NCBI GenBank assembly: GCA_965224275.1
Contig: CBDCYR010000002.1
Location: forward strand, 310,001 to 374,000
From: CAUZWH01 sp965224275
GTDB lineage: Bacteria > Pseudomonadota > Alphaproteobacteria > SHVV01
Direction of reading: 5' to 3'
Length of the DNA stretch: 64,000 nt
Shown here: in pieces, positions 9,113 through 18,196 of the stretch
Layout of the letters: every line of letters begins with the position of its first letter
How positions within the stretch are numbered: position 1 is the stretch's first letter
The notes under the pieces: model-generated
What the model was told of the DNA's origin: nothing
The model's input: the letters and a program-made list of their open reading frames with translations, nothing else
Database searches by the model: none
Position numbers and translations under genes: made by a program

Positions 9113-10159
9113 CTAGATGTTAAACAGAAAATGAACGACGTCACCGTCCTGCAAAACGTATTGCTTGCCTTCCGAGCGTAGTTTGCCGGCTTCTTTGATC
9201 GCTTTCTCCGAACCGAGTTGGCTGAGTTCATCGACGTGATAACACTCCGCGCGAATGAAACCATGTTCGATATCGGTGTGAATAACCCCGGCCGCTTCCG
9301 GCGCCGCCGCGCCTTGCCGGATGGTCCACGCACGAACTGCTTTCTCTCCCGCCGTGTAGAAGGTGGCCAGGCCTAACAACTCGTTTATTGCGCGTGCCAA
9401 AGGACCGATCGCGGGCTCGCCGAGACCCATCGAATGCAGCATTTCGTCGCGCTCATCGGCCGGCAACTCAGCGATCTCGCTTTCAAGATTAGCGCTCAAT
9501 GCCACCAATACACCGCTGACTTCGTCAACCGCGGCCCGCAAGTCGGCGACCCCTGTGCCAGACCCCGCGAGATCGTCTTCCCCAACATTGGCAACCACGA
9601 GTTGCGGTTTCGACGACAGCAGGCCATAACCGCGCAGCGCCGCTATTTCTTCGGCGCGCCACTCGGCACGCCTTAGCGGGCGTTCGGATTCCAGCAGGCC
9701 TTGCGTTTTTTCAAGCGTGTCGCGACGTGCCCCGGCGTCCTTATCGCCGCTGGCGGCAGCCTTGAGCGCTTTGTCGAGTGCGCTCTCGACCAGGACGAGA
9801 TCAGCCAAAATCAGTTCCAGCTCCAGGTCGGCCAATGCGGCAACCGGATCGGCATCATCGACAAAGCAATCAACCACATGGCAAAGCGCGTCGACATTGC
9901 GGATGTTGGCCAATACCGCGGCGTAACCGGCGCCGCCGCCCCTTGGAATGCCGGGAATGTCGACGAGATGGATGCGAGCCGGGATGATTTCGTGCGTCGT
10001 GATATGTTGCGCGATTTCCTGCAGGCGCGGATCAGGGATATCGGCCTGGCCCAAATTCGCATTAAGCGTGCCTGGCTGAATCTTAACCGAATGAGCAGTC
10101 AACGCCTGAAACAGAGTTGTCTTGCCGACGCCGGGAAATCCGACGATCCCACACTCCAT
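9113..10159 (-). CDS. YchF-like Obg-family P-loop NTPase with TGS domain
   Basis: A 348-residue YchF-type NTPase. The P-loop is GFPGVGKTTLFQALT, the G3 region DIPGIPRGGGAG, and the N-rich G4-like segment is VANVGED. A coiled central arm (~residues 130-190) is followed by a C-terminal TGS/DUF933 domain (AVRAWTIRQGAAAPEAAGVIHTDI, ending VLQDGDVVHFLFNI). Housekeeping YchF normally reads GLPNVGKSTLFNAL and DIAGL, so this looks like a divergent paralogue. YchF proteins bind ribosomes and hydrolyse ATP in stress responses; the role of this paralogue is unknown. Confidence 0.85.
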   Translation of the reverse strand: MECGIVGFPGVGKTTLFQALTAHSVKIQPGTLNANLGQADIPDPRLQEIAQHITTHEIIPARIHLVDIPGIPRGGGAGYAAVLANIRNVDALCHVVDCFVDDADPVAALADLELELILADLVLVESALDKALKAAASGDKDAGARRDTLEKTQGLLESERPLRRAEWRAEEIAALRGYGLLSSKPQLVVANVGEDDLAGSGTGVADLRAAVDEVSGVLVALSANLESEIAELPADERDEMLHSMGLGEPAIGPLARAINELLGLATFYTAGEKAVRAWTIRQGAAAPEAAGVIHTDIEHGFIRAECYHVDELSQLGSEKAIKEAGKLRSEGKQYVLQDGDVVHFLFNI

Positions 10160-10330
10160 TGAGATTGGCTCCTATGCTGTTCGTAACTTCCGGATTCGTG
10201 CAACCGACCAATCGTCGCCGTGCGAGACGTCCGATAGCGCGAACAGCGGGATTGGCCAAGGATAGAAATCCACCCGCCATAGAAAAGGCGACCACGCGGG
10301 CCGCCCGATCCGTCTTGCTGGAGAGGTGAT

Positions 10331-10912
10331 TTATGCGCGCAACATCGCTTTGCGCCGCCGCCAACCCATCACACCGAGACCGGCAAGAGCACTCATCAGC
10401 AGCGGTAGGGCGGTAGGAATCGGATTGGCAATGATTTCCGGCGATTGAACGGTGTTGACCAAGACATTGATGGTCTGGAACATCGCGAAACCAGTCAAAC
10501 TCGTGGTGTAGCTGAACGCGCCCGGTCCGAAAATCGGCTCGCCGTCATCCTCGACCGTGAACTGAAGCATGAAATTATCAGCGCCGAAACCGGAGCGCCC
10601 AAACGCAATGTTCAAACCGCTACCATTGGGTGCGGCATTGAAGGCGGTATTGGTCGCATCGTACGTGAACGTGCCAATCGTGAAGGCGCCAACCGCGCTC
10701 GGGCTGCCGCCCCCACCAATCACCGAATCATAGGCGATCGTAAAAGAGCCGCTTACGGGATCATTCGGCGGTGGACCGGCGAACGAGAAGAAGTCTTGAG
10801 CGGTAAAACTGTATTCGAGTTGAATGGGCGCTGCATTCGCCGGTGTCGCAACGATCGCGATGAGGGCGAGGATGAGGGTCGCGAAGGCGCCACGCACTGA
10901 TTTCATAAGCAT
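10331..10912 (-). CDS. exported protein with VPLPA/PEP-CTERM-type sorting signal
   Basis: The start at 10912 (MLMKS) gives a signal peptide cleaved after TPANA. About 130 residues rich in F, G, S and T follow, of the beta-sheet type common in this class. The C-terminus is a tripartite sorting tail: IPTALPLLMSALAGLGVMGWRRRK, a short Pro motif plus a hydrophobic helix plus an arginine cluster. That matches the VPLPA-CTERM variant handled by exosortase. Other in-frame starts (GTG 10924, ATG 10906) are possible. No exosortase gene is in the window. Confidence 0.8.
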   Translation of the reverse strand: MLMKSVRGAFATLILALIAIVATPANAAPIQLEYSFTAQDFFSFAGPPPNDPVSGSFTIAYDSVIGGGGSPSAVGAFTIGTFTYDATNTAFNAAPNGSGLNIAFGRSGFGADNFMLQFTVEDDGEPIFGPGAFSYTTSLTGFAMFQTINVLVNTVQSPEIIANPIPTALPLLMSALAGLGVMGWRRRKAMLRA

Positions 10913-10939
10913 ATTGCGTCTCACTCAACTAAGTCGCAC

Positions 10940-10969
10940 AAAAAAGGGGTCAATGCGTGCATTGCCCCT
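10940..10969 (-). terminator. rho-independent terminator, minus strand
   Basis: A stem of AGGGG plus CAATG(C) (10945-10956) pairs with 10959-10969, with one bulged base. On the minus strand it is followed by a run of six T (complement of 10940-10945). It lies about 210 bases downstream of the thermonuclease stop and just before the PEP-CTERM-type gene, separating the two transcripts. The remaining bases between 10970 and 11177 show no gene. Confidence 0.75.
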
Positions 10970-11177
10970 CTACGACTACAATATGCTTGGCGGCTCTTGA
11001 GTGAGCTCTTGCTGATGCAAGGTCCAAACATGGCCCCGCACACAGGCTTGAGTATTTCTGGTTCCAGTCCGATTAACAATTGACCTTAAGGGGTAAAAGA
11101 CCCGAATTCGTGGTTCATTAGGGATAGCCTTAGTCAACTGTGCGCAGCCCTTATGGTTAACAAAATATTGACGGAGA

Positions 11178-11867
11178 TTATTGTCCGGAGGGTTGCCAAC
11201 CGGCGGCGCGCGCATCTGGTTCGGTGCAAAACCAACGATCACCCTTGGTCTCTCTGATGTCGACCAGCGGGTATTGTTGGCTGCTGGGCAGGTAGAACAC
11301 CTTCTTGCCGCCGCGCGTAATCTTGCCTTTGATTTGGCAACGCTGCTTGTCGGTCGCTATTTTCAACCGTTTGCCGCGGCGCCATTCCCAGGGCTTAACG
11401 AAGTTACTTTGCCAGATGCCGCGGCGCGCGGAGATTGCTGCCGCCTCATCTTCGACATACGTATTTGAAACTGGACGGTAAGCGAGTGCCCATCCCTGTG
11501 TGACCAACCATTTGTTCAGTTCTTCGCCACCGCTAAGACAGACCGCGAGCAGGCGTCCGTGGCGATCGCGCTCGGCTCCGAAACATTCGACGCGGTTTTG
11601 GCCGATGTGATCGTGCAAGGCTTCCCGCGCACGACGCCCGCACGGCCACCGCTGGTCATCTCGCCGGCAAAATTGTTTGGTCTCCGGCGCATCTATGCCG
11701 AACAGCGCCACAACCTGACGGCCGATTTTAAGCGTGTCGCCGTTGATAACTCTAGCTTTTCCGCTGATTTGCGACGAGGCCGGCGTGCTCACGAGCACCA
11801 ACACGCCAACCAGACCGAGCATCCCGACCACGGTGATTGTCCAAAGATGAAGAATTCTGCTTAACAA
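11178..11867 (-). CDS. exported thermonuclease (SNase) family protein
   Basis: Residues 1-32 are a hydrophobic signal/anchor segment. The staphylococcal-nuclease fold follows: VINGDTLKIGRQVVALFGIDAPET, R in GRRAREAL, then ECFGAERDRHGRLLAVC and LVTQGWALAYR. All are typical of the bacterial extracytoplasmic SNase family. A ~55-residue C-terminal domain (CQIKGKITRGGKKVFYLPSS to RWFCTEPDARAAGW) is often attached to these nucleases and has two conserved cysteines. It probably cleaves nucleic acid outside the cytoplasm. Substrate preference is unknown. Confidence 0.88.
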   Translation of the reverse strand: MLSRILHLWTITVVGMLGLVGVLVLVSTPASSQISGKARVINGDTLKIGRQVVALFGIDAPETKQFCRRDDQRWPCGRRAREALHDHIGQNRVECFGAERDRHGRLLAVCLSGGEELNKWLVTQGWALAYRPVSNTYVEDEAAAISARRGIWQSNFVKPWEWRRGKRLKIATDKQRCQIKGKITRGGKKVFYLPSSQQYPLVDIRETKGDRWFCTEPDARAAGWQPSGQ

Positions 11868-11993
11868 CGCCCAGCCCCGTTTGAGATCGCCGGTTTGAGA
11901 TCGTAGTGTGGGGTTGACCCATCTGCCTTAATTTATACGCTTGGTATCGCAAAAACCGATCATGCTGCCAATGATGCCAATCACTGTAGCCGT

Positions 11994-12332
11994 TTGCCGT
12001 TCCTCACGCAGGACCGCGTCGTGAACGACCCCAAAGACCGAAGAGCACGCATGCGATGGTCGATCGGCACACCGGTTGTCGTGGTGGTTGATGGCAAACA
12101 TGCGCCATGCCTGCTCCGAGATATCTCCGCCAGCGGTGCGGCAATCAATATCGGCATCGCCGCGAAGACCGGCGATCCCGCGGTTTTGTTGGTTTCGAAA
12201 GCGTGCTCGATCCCTTCCGAGATCGTGCGCGTTTCGGCCGTCAATTCCGGGCTTGAGTTTAAGATCGCCCCAGACCGGATGAACGAACTCGACCAATACA
12301 TTATCAGCGGCATCAGTCCCGCTGATTGGTAG
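11994..12332 (+). CDS. PilZ domain protein
   Basis: Up to 112 residues, almost entirely one PilZ domain. The RxxxR motif is DRRARMRW and the second motif DISASGAAINI, both of which bind cyclic di-GMP in this family. The GTG at 12024 (VNDPKDRRARMRW) would give a more usual length and is a plausible alternative start. PilZ proteins relay c-di-GMP levels to motility or polysaccharide synthesis. No partner gene is adjacent. Confidence 0.85.
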   Translation: MPFLTQDRVVNDPKDRRARMRWSIGTPVVVVVDGKHAPCLLRDISASGAAINIGIAAKTGDPAVLLVSKACSIPSEIVRVSAVNSGLEFKIAPDRMNELDQYIISGISPADW

Positions 12333-12508
12333 CTGTCTAACGCCCCACTGCGAGCTGGGACCATACGCCGCTCGGTTGGCGACGTGTTCGACGGTTCCGG
12401 ACCAACGAACGGGGTTCGAGAGTGCAATGCACCGTGCGGTGCTATTGTTGTGCGCGACCGAACGACCTGGCATCGCTCTGCGCCGGTGCGACAAACGAAA
12501 ATAGGACT

Positions 12509-13987
12509 ATGGACGTATTGACCGACCACTTCGCCGGCATGGCGACAAATCTCGAAGCCTTCGACGATGCGTCGGCCGCATTCGAGCGTGTCCGCGACCT
12601 GTACGAGGCCGAAACCGGTGCGGTCCGTGACAGATTTACGCGTTTCATGGCTGGCGAAGCAATCGATGGCAGCGATCCATCTTGTTATCCGTTTATCGGC
12701 ATGATCAAGGCCTCGCCGACGAGCAACGAGCGACGCGAATTATCTTATGGAAATTTACCTAGCGAGGGAGTTTTCGGGACGACGCTAACCCGGCCCGATA
12801 TCTTCGAAGAATATTATCGAGAGCAATTTGAACTCCTGCAAAGCAATCACAATCAGCCGCTTTGGGTCGGCACGAGCCTTCGGCCCATTCCGTTGACTTT
12901 CGTGATTGAGGAGGCCACCGCGGACCTCACCAGCGAGCGCATACACGCGCTACGCGGACTATTTCTCCTGCCCGAACTCGCCGGCATCGATGACGCAATC
13001 GCCAATGGTACCTATGTGTCAACGCCCAGCGCACCTAAACCGCTCGCGTTGTTCGATGCCGAACGTGTCGACCTCTCTCTGGTTCGCCTGGCCCATTACA
13101 CGGCCACAGCACCCGAGCACTTTCAGCGCTTCGTATTGTTTACCAACTACCAGCGCTACGTTGACGAGTTCGTCGACTTCGGCCGTTCTCAGGTTACCGA
13201 GGGCGCGGAATACACCGCGTTTGTCGAACCCGGCAACGTGATCACGCCCAACCCTACCCTTACGTCACAGCCTGCAATCGGCGAGGCACCCCGACATTTG
13301 CCGCAAATGCCGGCCTATCACCTAACCCGTAAGGACCGTACGGGCGTTACCCTGATCAACATTGGCGTCGGCCCCTCCAATGCCAAAACGATCACCGATC
13401 ATCTCGCCGTCCTGCGACCGCATTGCTGGCTGATGGTTGGCCACTGCGGCGGTCTGCGCCCAACCCAACGGCTCGGCGACTACGTCTTGGCGCACGCTTA
13501 CGTCCGCAACGATCATGTGCTCGACGAAGATTTGCCCGCCTGGGTCCCGGTGCCGCCGATCGCCGAAGTCCAGATCGCGATGACCAATGCGGTGTCGAAA
13601 ACGACCGATCTGCACGGTCACGAGCTAAAGGCCCGTTTGCGCACCGGTACTGTCTACACCACCGACGATCGCGACTGGGAGTTGCGCCACAACGAGCTTG
13701 CCACCCGCTTTAGTCAGTCGCGTGCCATCGCTGTCGATATGGAATCGGCAACGATCGCGGCCAACGGATTTCGTTTTCGTGTGCCCTATGGAACGCTGCT
13801 CTGCGTATCCGACAAACCGCTGCACGGTGAGATCAAGCTTCCCGGTATGGCCAATGCGTTCTACCGCGAGCGCATTGGCCAACACCTGCGGATAGGTATC
13901 CTAACGCTCTCCAATCTCCGCGATACCGGTGTCGCGGCACTGCACTCACGGAAACTTCGCAGCTTCGACGAACCCGCCTTCCGCTAG
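12509..13987 (+). CDS. amn: AMP nucleosidase
   Basis: A 492-residue enzyme that hydrolyses AMP to adenine and ribose 5-phosphate. The N-terminal AMP-nucleosidase domain includes PFIGMIKASPTSNERRELSYG. The C-terminal half is a nucleoside-phosphorylase fold with LMVGHCGGLRPTQRLGDYVL, the ribose-binding AVDMESATIAANGFRF and CVSDKPLHGEIK. The ATG at 12509 gives the usual family N-terminus; an ATG at 12422 adds 29 cysteine-rich residues without support. It probably stands alone. Confidence 0.95.
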   Translation: MDVLTDHFAGMATNLEAFDDASAAFERVRDLYEAETGAVRDRFTRFMAGEAIDGSDPSCYPFIGMIKASPTSNERRELSYGNLPSEGVFGTTLTRPDIFEEYYREQFELLQSNHNQPLWVGTSLRPIPLTFVIEEATADLTSERIHALRGLFLLPELAGIDDAIANGTYVSTPSAPKPLALFDAERVDLSLVRLAHYTATAPEHFQRFVLFTNYQRYVDEFVDFGRSQVTEGAEYTAFVEPGNVITPNPTLTSQPAIGEAPRHLPQMPAYHLTRKDRTGVTLINIGVGPSNAKTITDHLAVLRPHCWLMVGHCGGLRPTQRLGDYVLAHAYVRNDHVLDEDLPAWVPVPPIAEVQIAMTNAVSKTTDLHGHELKARLRTGTVYTTDDRDWELRHNELATRFSQSRAIAVDMESATIAANGFRFRVPYGTLLCVSDKPLHGEIKLPGMANAFYRERIGQHLRIGILTLSNLRDTGVAALHSRKLRSFDEPAFR

Positions 13988-14022
13988 GCGGAGCATTTCG
14001 CGATTGCGTCGACTCGCAGCGG

Positions 14023-15063
14023 CTACGCGTTGGCAACCAATGCGGGACGTACCTGGTCGGCGATTAGATCAAGCGCATGCATCCGGTCGGGGCCGAGGGT
14101 GTGGTAGAGGACCGGCGTCTTAATTCCGGCCGCCGCGTAGGCTTGCAAGCGCTCGACGCATTCCGCCGGGGTGCCCACCACCGCGAGCGCGGTAACGACA
14201 TGGTCGGGCACGGTCTCGATGGCATCCTCAAACCGGCCCTCCAGTAGCGCCGTTTTCAACTCGCTTTGGAGTGCTCGTATTTGCTCGATATCCAACCCCG
14301 CAAACCCCGCACGAGTCGGATCCGCGATCCGCGCCAGATAGTGGGCGACGACACGTTTCGCTGCCCGACAGGCTGCGGCGCCATCTTCGTCGACGGAAAA
14401 AATAATGTAGCAGGCGAGGTCGAGATCATCGATCGATCGACCGCTTTGGGATAGTGCTGCCCGAACATGAGCCATACGGTCTTCAACGAAGGCGGGGCTG
14501 CTGAACACACTGAATAGGATTCCATCGGCCGCCGGTGTCGCCATTTTCAGCGTTTTCGGTCCCATTGTTCCGAAGTAGATCGGTACGCCAGAGCGCCTGA
14601 GTTCAAACCCAAGCTTGGCACCGGGCTCAGGCAGACGAAAAATCTCACCCGCATAGGCCACGCGCTCGCCCTGTAGTAATCGCCGACAGATTTCACTTGC
14701 CTCCTTCAGTGCTCGAATCGGGCGTGGATTGTTGACACCGTGGGCTGTAATGGCCGACCACGCCGCTCCGAAACCGAGCACCAAACGCGGGCCCGCCATT
14801 TCTTCGAGATCGGCGACCCCCATTGCGATTTGCGCGGGGTGACGGGTGTAGGGGTTAACGATCCCGAGCGCGATCTCGATCGATTCCGTGGCCGCAGCGA
14901 CCGCGGTCGCCTGCACGAAAATATCGCGGCTATGATGGTCTTCGGCCAGCCAAACGCGCCGGAAACCTCTGGCCTCGGCTTTTTGCGCCACAGCCGTATT
15001 GTTTTTGGTCGACGATACGCTGTAGAGCCCGATTTCGAGTCGGTGGAATTTGCCGTCTGTCAT
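14023..15063 (-). CDS. LLM-class flavin-dependent oxidoreductase
   Basis: A luciferase-like monooxygenase of 346 residues from the ATG at 15063. The TIM-barrel begins EIGLYSVSSTKNNTAVAQKAEARGF. The bulge/cofactor regions LAEDHHSRDIFVQATAVAAATESI and ALGIVNPYTRHPAQIA are typical of F420- or FMN-using LLM proteins such as methylene-tetrahydromethanopterin-reductase-like enzymes. Substrate unknown. A Ddn-like protein elsewhere in the window (49863-50363) hints at F420, but that is inference. Confidence 0.88.
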   Translation of the reverse strand: MTDGKFHRLEIGLYSVSSTKNNTAVAQKAEARGFRRVWLAEDHHSRDIFVQATAVAAATESIEIALGIVNPYTRHPAQIAMGVADLEEMAGPRLVLGFGAAWSAITAHGVNNPRPIRALKEASEICRRLLQGERVAYAGEIFRLPEPGAKLGFELRRSGVPIYFGTMGPKTLKMATPAADGILFSVFSSPAFVEDRMAHVRAALSQSGRSIDDLDLACYIIFSVDEDGAAACRAAKRVVAHYLARIADPTRAGFAGLDIEQIRALQSELKTALLEGRFEDAIETVPDHVVTALAVVGTPAECVERLQAYAAAGIKTPVLYHTLGPDRMHALDLIADQVRPALVANA

Positions 15064-15140
15064 CGCATGTGCCCGGTTCGCTGCACGAAGAGGCGGCACT
15101 GTACACGAACGCCTTCCCGGTTATCGAAACAACACCATTC

Positions 15141-15174
15141 AAAAGCCCCGTGCGGCGGAGGGCCGCACGGGGCT
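15141..15174 (-). terminator. strong rho-independent terminator, minus strand
   Basis: A perfect 13-bp GC-rich stem (15144-15156 with 15162-15174) closes a 5-base loop. On the minus strand it is followed by TTTT (complement of 15141-15144). It lies about 45 bases after the stop of the 13-codon open frame at 15220-15261 and ends that short transcript before the LLM oxidoreductase gene. Confidence 0.85.
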
Positions 15175-15219
15175 CGATGACTCTTACGTCATGCCCAGCG
15201 TATAAGCCGGGCTAAAAGT

Positions 15220-15261
15220 TTATTTGTTCGATATGTTCTTAAGCATGTAAGGCGGTACCAT
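15220..15261 (-). CDS. 13-residue micropeptide gene (MVPPYMLKNISNK)
   Basis: Fourteen codons including a TAA stop. The start is preceded by a perfect AAGGAGG (15270-15276) 8 bases upstream, better than nearly every large gene here. A promoter-like pair lies about 75-100 bases upstream and a strong terminator about 45 bases downstream, so a discrete ~190-nt transcript encoding only this peptide is predicted. I do not recognise the peptide. It could be a leader peptide, a signalling or modified-peptide precursor, or a small RNA with an incidental ribosome site. Confidence 0.5.
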   Translation of the reverse strand: MVPPYMLKNISNK

Positions 15262-15334
15262 CTTCGTAACCTCCTTGCCTTGGGCGCTACCAACTCCTTC
15301 GCGTCGCGCCCGGGAACAAACGACCAGCCACCAA

Positions 15335-15363
15335 ATTAGACGCCGATCATGGGTCGAGATCAA
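15335..15363 (-). promoter_or_regulatory. predicted sigma-70-type promoter for the micropeptide transcript
   Basis: On the minus strand TTGATC (15363-15358) is separated by 17 bases from TCTAAT (15340-15335), close to the TTGACA/TATAAT consensus. Transcription would start near 15328, giving a 5' leader of roughly 65 bases before the micropeptide. The rest of the 15364-15554 gap shows no further gene. Confidence 0.5.
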
Positions 15364-15554
15364 CCGGTCATTCGAGGTACGACTTCAGAGGTATTCACGG
15401 GATCGACAGCCGGCTTAGCGGCAGCAGGAGCTTGTTCCTGACCCCGGCACTTGCGGCGATGCTGAGCGCGGCAGGCGTCGCCCAATAGAGCACCTAATAT
15501 GGGCGGGATCCCTATCCATCGCGCTCAGAAAACCACAACGCGGCAGAACTCGCA

Positions 15555-17375
15555 TTGGCAGCTCCTCTCCTGACCCTCCAAAACCTACACGTAACGTTCG
15601 GCGGTAATGCGCTCCTGACCGCGGCCGAAGTCATGGTGCATCGGGGCGATCGACTTGGCTTGGTCGGGCGAAACGGCTCAGGCAAGTCGACCCTGATGAA
15701 GGTTGCTGGCGGGATAATCGAACCCGACCAGGGAGAGCGCATCATCCAGCACGGTGCGACGATTCGCTATCTTCAGCAGGAGCCTCGGTTCAACGGTTTC
15801 AACACAACCCTTGATGTCGCTCTTGATGGCCTCGGCCCAGCCGGAGACCCGCACCGGGCGCAACATTTGCTCGAGCGTTTGGGTCTGACAGGTGCGGAGA
15901 ATCCGGCAACATTGTCTGGCGGCGAACTTCGCCGTTGCGCGTTAGCCCAGGTATTAGCGCCCGAGCCCGACGTCCTGCTCCTTGACGAACCGACCAACCA
16001 CCTCGATCTTCCGGCAATCGAGTGGCTGGAGGACGAGCTCGGCGGAGTTCGTTCGGCTCTTGTCGTCGTCAGCCATGACCGACGATTTCTCAGCAATCTG
16101 AGCCGTGCCACGCTGTGGCTCGACCGCGGCCAAGTACGCCGCTACCAACGAGGCTTCGCCGCATTCGAGAGCTGGCGCGACCAGATTCTCGAGGAGGAAG
16201 AACGCGCCCGGCATAAACTAGATCGAAAGATAGTGGCCGAAGAACACTGGGTTCGCTATGGCGTGACAGCCCGCCGTAAGCGCAATCAAAAGCGGCTACG
16301 TGACCTGGCCGCGTTGCGTCAGACCCGGCGTGAGCAACGCGGGCCAGCGGGAAACGTCACGATGAAGCAGCACACGGCCGACGCGTCCGCCAAACTTGTC
16401 GCCGAAGCCAAGGCGGCTACCAAAAGCTTCGGTCTTCGCCCTATCGTTACCAATCTCTCTTTGCGCGTACAGCGCGGCGATCGGCTGGCAATTGTCGGCC
16501 CCAATGGCGCTGGCAAGACGACTTTGCTCAATCTCCTGACCGGTGTTCTCGAACCCGATTCGGGAACCATACGATTGGGCGCGAATATCAAATTGGTTTC
16601 ACTCGACCAACGCCGCGACAGTCTTGACCCATCGACATCGCTTCGTGATTTGCTGACCGGAGGTGGCGGCGACACGGTGGAGACCGGCGCTGGAAGCCGG
16701 CACGTGATCGGCTACTTGAAAGACTTTCTGTTTACGCCCGAGCAGGCGGGCACACCGGTTGGGGTTCTGTCGGGCGGTGAACGCGGGCGGCTGATGTTGG
16801 CCATCGGGTTGGCGGCACCGTCTAATCTTCTCGTCCTTGACGAACCCACCAATGATCTCGATCTTGAGACGCTCGACCTCCTGCAGGAGCTGATTGCCGA
16901 CTACGCCGGAACGGTTCTTTTAATAAGCCATGATCGTGAGTTTATAGACCGGGTGGCGACCTCGGTGTTGGCCTTTGAGAAGACTGGGGGATGGACGGAA
17001 TACGCGGGTGGCTATAGCGATATGATCGCGCAACGCGGGTACGGCATTTCTCCGTTGACACTCCCGAAAGCGGTTAATCCGCGCCAACCGAAGCAACTTC
17101 GCACCGGGAAGCCAGCGGTGCCGCGGTCCGTTCAAAGGCGCCGCCTGGGTTTTAAGGAAAAGCACGCGCTCAAGGTATTGCCCGACCGAATTGCCAAGCT
17201 CGAACAGGAATTGAAAACGCTGGGCGAGCGACTGTCGGACCCCGCTTTATATGGAAAAGACCCCGAGACCTTCAACGCGTCGGTCGAGCGACACCAGGCC
17301 GCTCAGCAGGAACTTGGCGCAGCTGAGGAAGAGTGGCTCGCTCTGGAGATGCTTCGTGAAGAAATAGAAATCTAG
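15555..17375 (+). CDS. ABC-F family ATPase, Uup-like
   Basis: A 606-residue protein with two ABC cassettes and no membrane domain. Cassette 1 has GRNGSGKST, LSGGELRR and LLLDEPTNHLD. Cassette 2 has GPNGAGKTT, LSGGERGR and LVLDEPTNDLD. A linker rich in R/K separates them, and a C-terminal coiled coil (LPDRIAKLEQELKTLGERLSDP) is typical of Uup. No in-frame ATG precedes the first strand, so TTG at 15555 is the likely start. Uup/ABC-F proteins act on ribosomes or in DNA repair-linked phenotypes. A second ABC-F gene is at 41905. Confidence 0.9.
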   Translation: MAAPLLTLQNLHVTFGGNALLTAAEVMVHRGDRLGLVGRNGSGKSTLMKVAGGIIEPDQGERIIQHGATIRYLQQEPRFNGFNTTLDVALDGLGPAGDPHRAQHLLERLGLTGAENPATLSGGELRRCALAQVLAPEPDVLLLDEPTNHLDLPAIEWLEDELGGVRSALVVVSHDRRFLSNLSRATLWLDRGQVRRYQRGFAAFESWRDQILEEEERARHKLDRKIVAEEHWVRYGVTARRKRNQKRLRDLAALRQTRREQRGPAGNVTMKQHTADASAKLVAEAKAATKSFGLRPIVTNLSLRVQRGDRLAIVGPNGAGKTTLLNLLTGVLEPDSGTIRLGANIKLVSLDQRRDSLDPSTSLRDLLTGGGGDTVETGAGSRHVIGYLKDFLFTPEQAGTPVGVLSGGERGRLMLAIGLAAPSNLLVLDEPTNDLDLETLDLLQELIADYAGTVLLISHDREFIDRVATSVLAFEKTGGWTEYAGGYSDMIAQRGYGISPLTLPKAVNPRQPKQLRTGKPAVPRSVQRRRLGFKEKHALKVLPDRIAKLEQELKTLGERLSDPALYGKDPETFNASVERHQAAQQELGAAEEEWLALEMLREEIEI

Positions 17376-17476
17376 CTCGCGGCCGACCAACCGCCGCGTT
17401 AGTAGTTGTCTCCACCACGCGCGCGTCGCCACCGCATAACTTGTGCTTTAGGCCAGTTGGGGGTCATGTTTGTGAG

Positions 17477-18124
17477 ATGTTGCGAACGCTCGCGTTGCTT
17501 ACAGCGTTTCTAGTGGTCGGTTGCACTGTGCTCGATCAAGCTTTGCTCGATACGCGCGCTTTGTTCGATCCTCGGCCTAAAAAACCCGAAACAAAACTCG
17601 ACCGGCTGGTCAATCAGTTTTCAGCAACTGCTTTCGATAGCGAGTACGGTCCACGGCGAAATTCGTTTCGGCGGATCGGTGCCAGTGTCGTTGTCCGGAT
17701 CGCGGAGCCGAACTTTGGACATCGCAGCAAGATCGTGTCGACCGTGGCAGCCCTGGCAGAACTCTCAGCTAGTCCAACGATCGTTCTTGATCCAAAGGAC
17801 CTGACGACACCCGCGAATGTGATTGTGACGTTCAACGCCACTAATACCTGCCGCGTCGGCGCCAAAGGTCCCAACGGGCCCGTATTTGTTCAGATCGGTG
17901 CCAGGCGGTGTATCGCGGAAGAGCTTTATCAAGCCCTCGCTATGGACAACGAGGCGTGCATTGTCGAGTCAATCCTCTGCCCCGATAGCACCAGTGCAGC
18001 ATATACCGAGGCCGACAAGATCCTCATTCGTGCGGCCTACGATGCCAGGCTCAAGCGCGGAATGAATCGCAAAGAAGCGCTGCCGATCGCACGGGAAATC
18101 ATCGCCGAGCTAATGGCTGAATAG
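17477..18124 (+). CDS. DUF2927-type lipoprotein
   Basis: From the ATG at 17477 the protein begins MLRTLALLTAFLVVGC, a lipoprotein signal peptide with lipobox LVVGC. The ~190-residue mature part ends with the family-typical ADKILIRAAYDARLKRGMNRKEALPIAREII. Two cysteine pairs (CRVG.., CIAEE.., CIVESILC) lie in the middle. Function unknown; probably inner- or outer-membrane anchored in the periplasm. A distant paralogue with the same layout is interrupted by an IS at 60066-61675. Confidence 0.82.
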   Translation: MLRTLALLTAFLVVGCTVLDQALLDTRALFDPRPKKPETKLDRLVNQFSATAFDSEYGPRRNSFRRIGASVVVRIAEPNFGHRSKIVSTVAALAELSASPTIVLDPKDLTTPANVIVTFNATNTCRVGAKGPNGPVFVQIGARRCIAEELYQALAMDNEACIVESILCPDSTSAAYTEADKILIRAAYDARLKRGMNRKEALPIAREIIAELMAE

Positions 18125-18196
18125 CACCGAGTGAGCAGCAACACGGTTGTTGTTCAGCTTATCGTGACCATTGCGGACTGCGTGTTTTTGGCGAGC

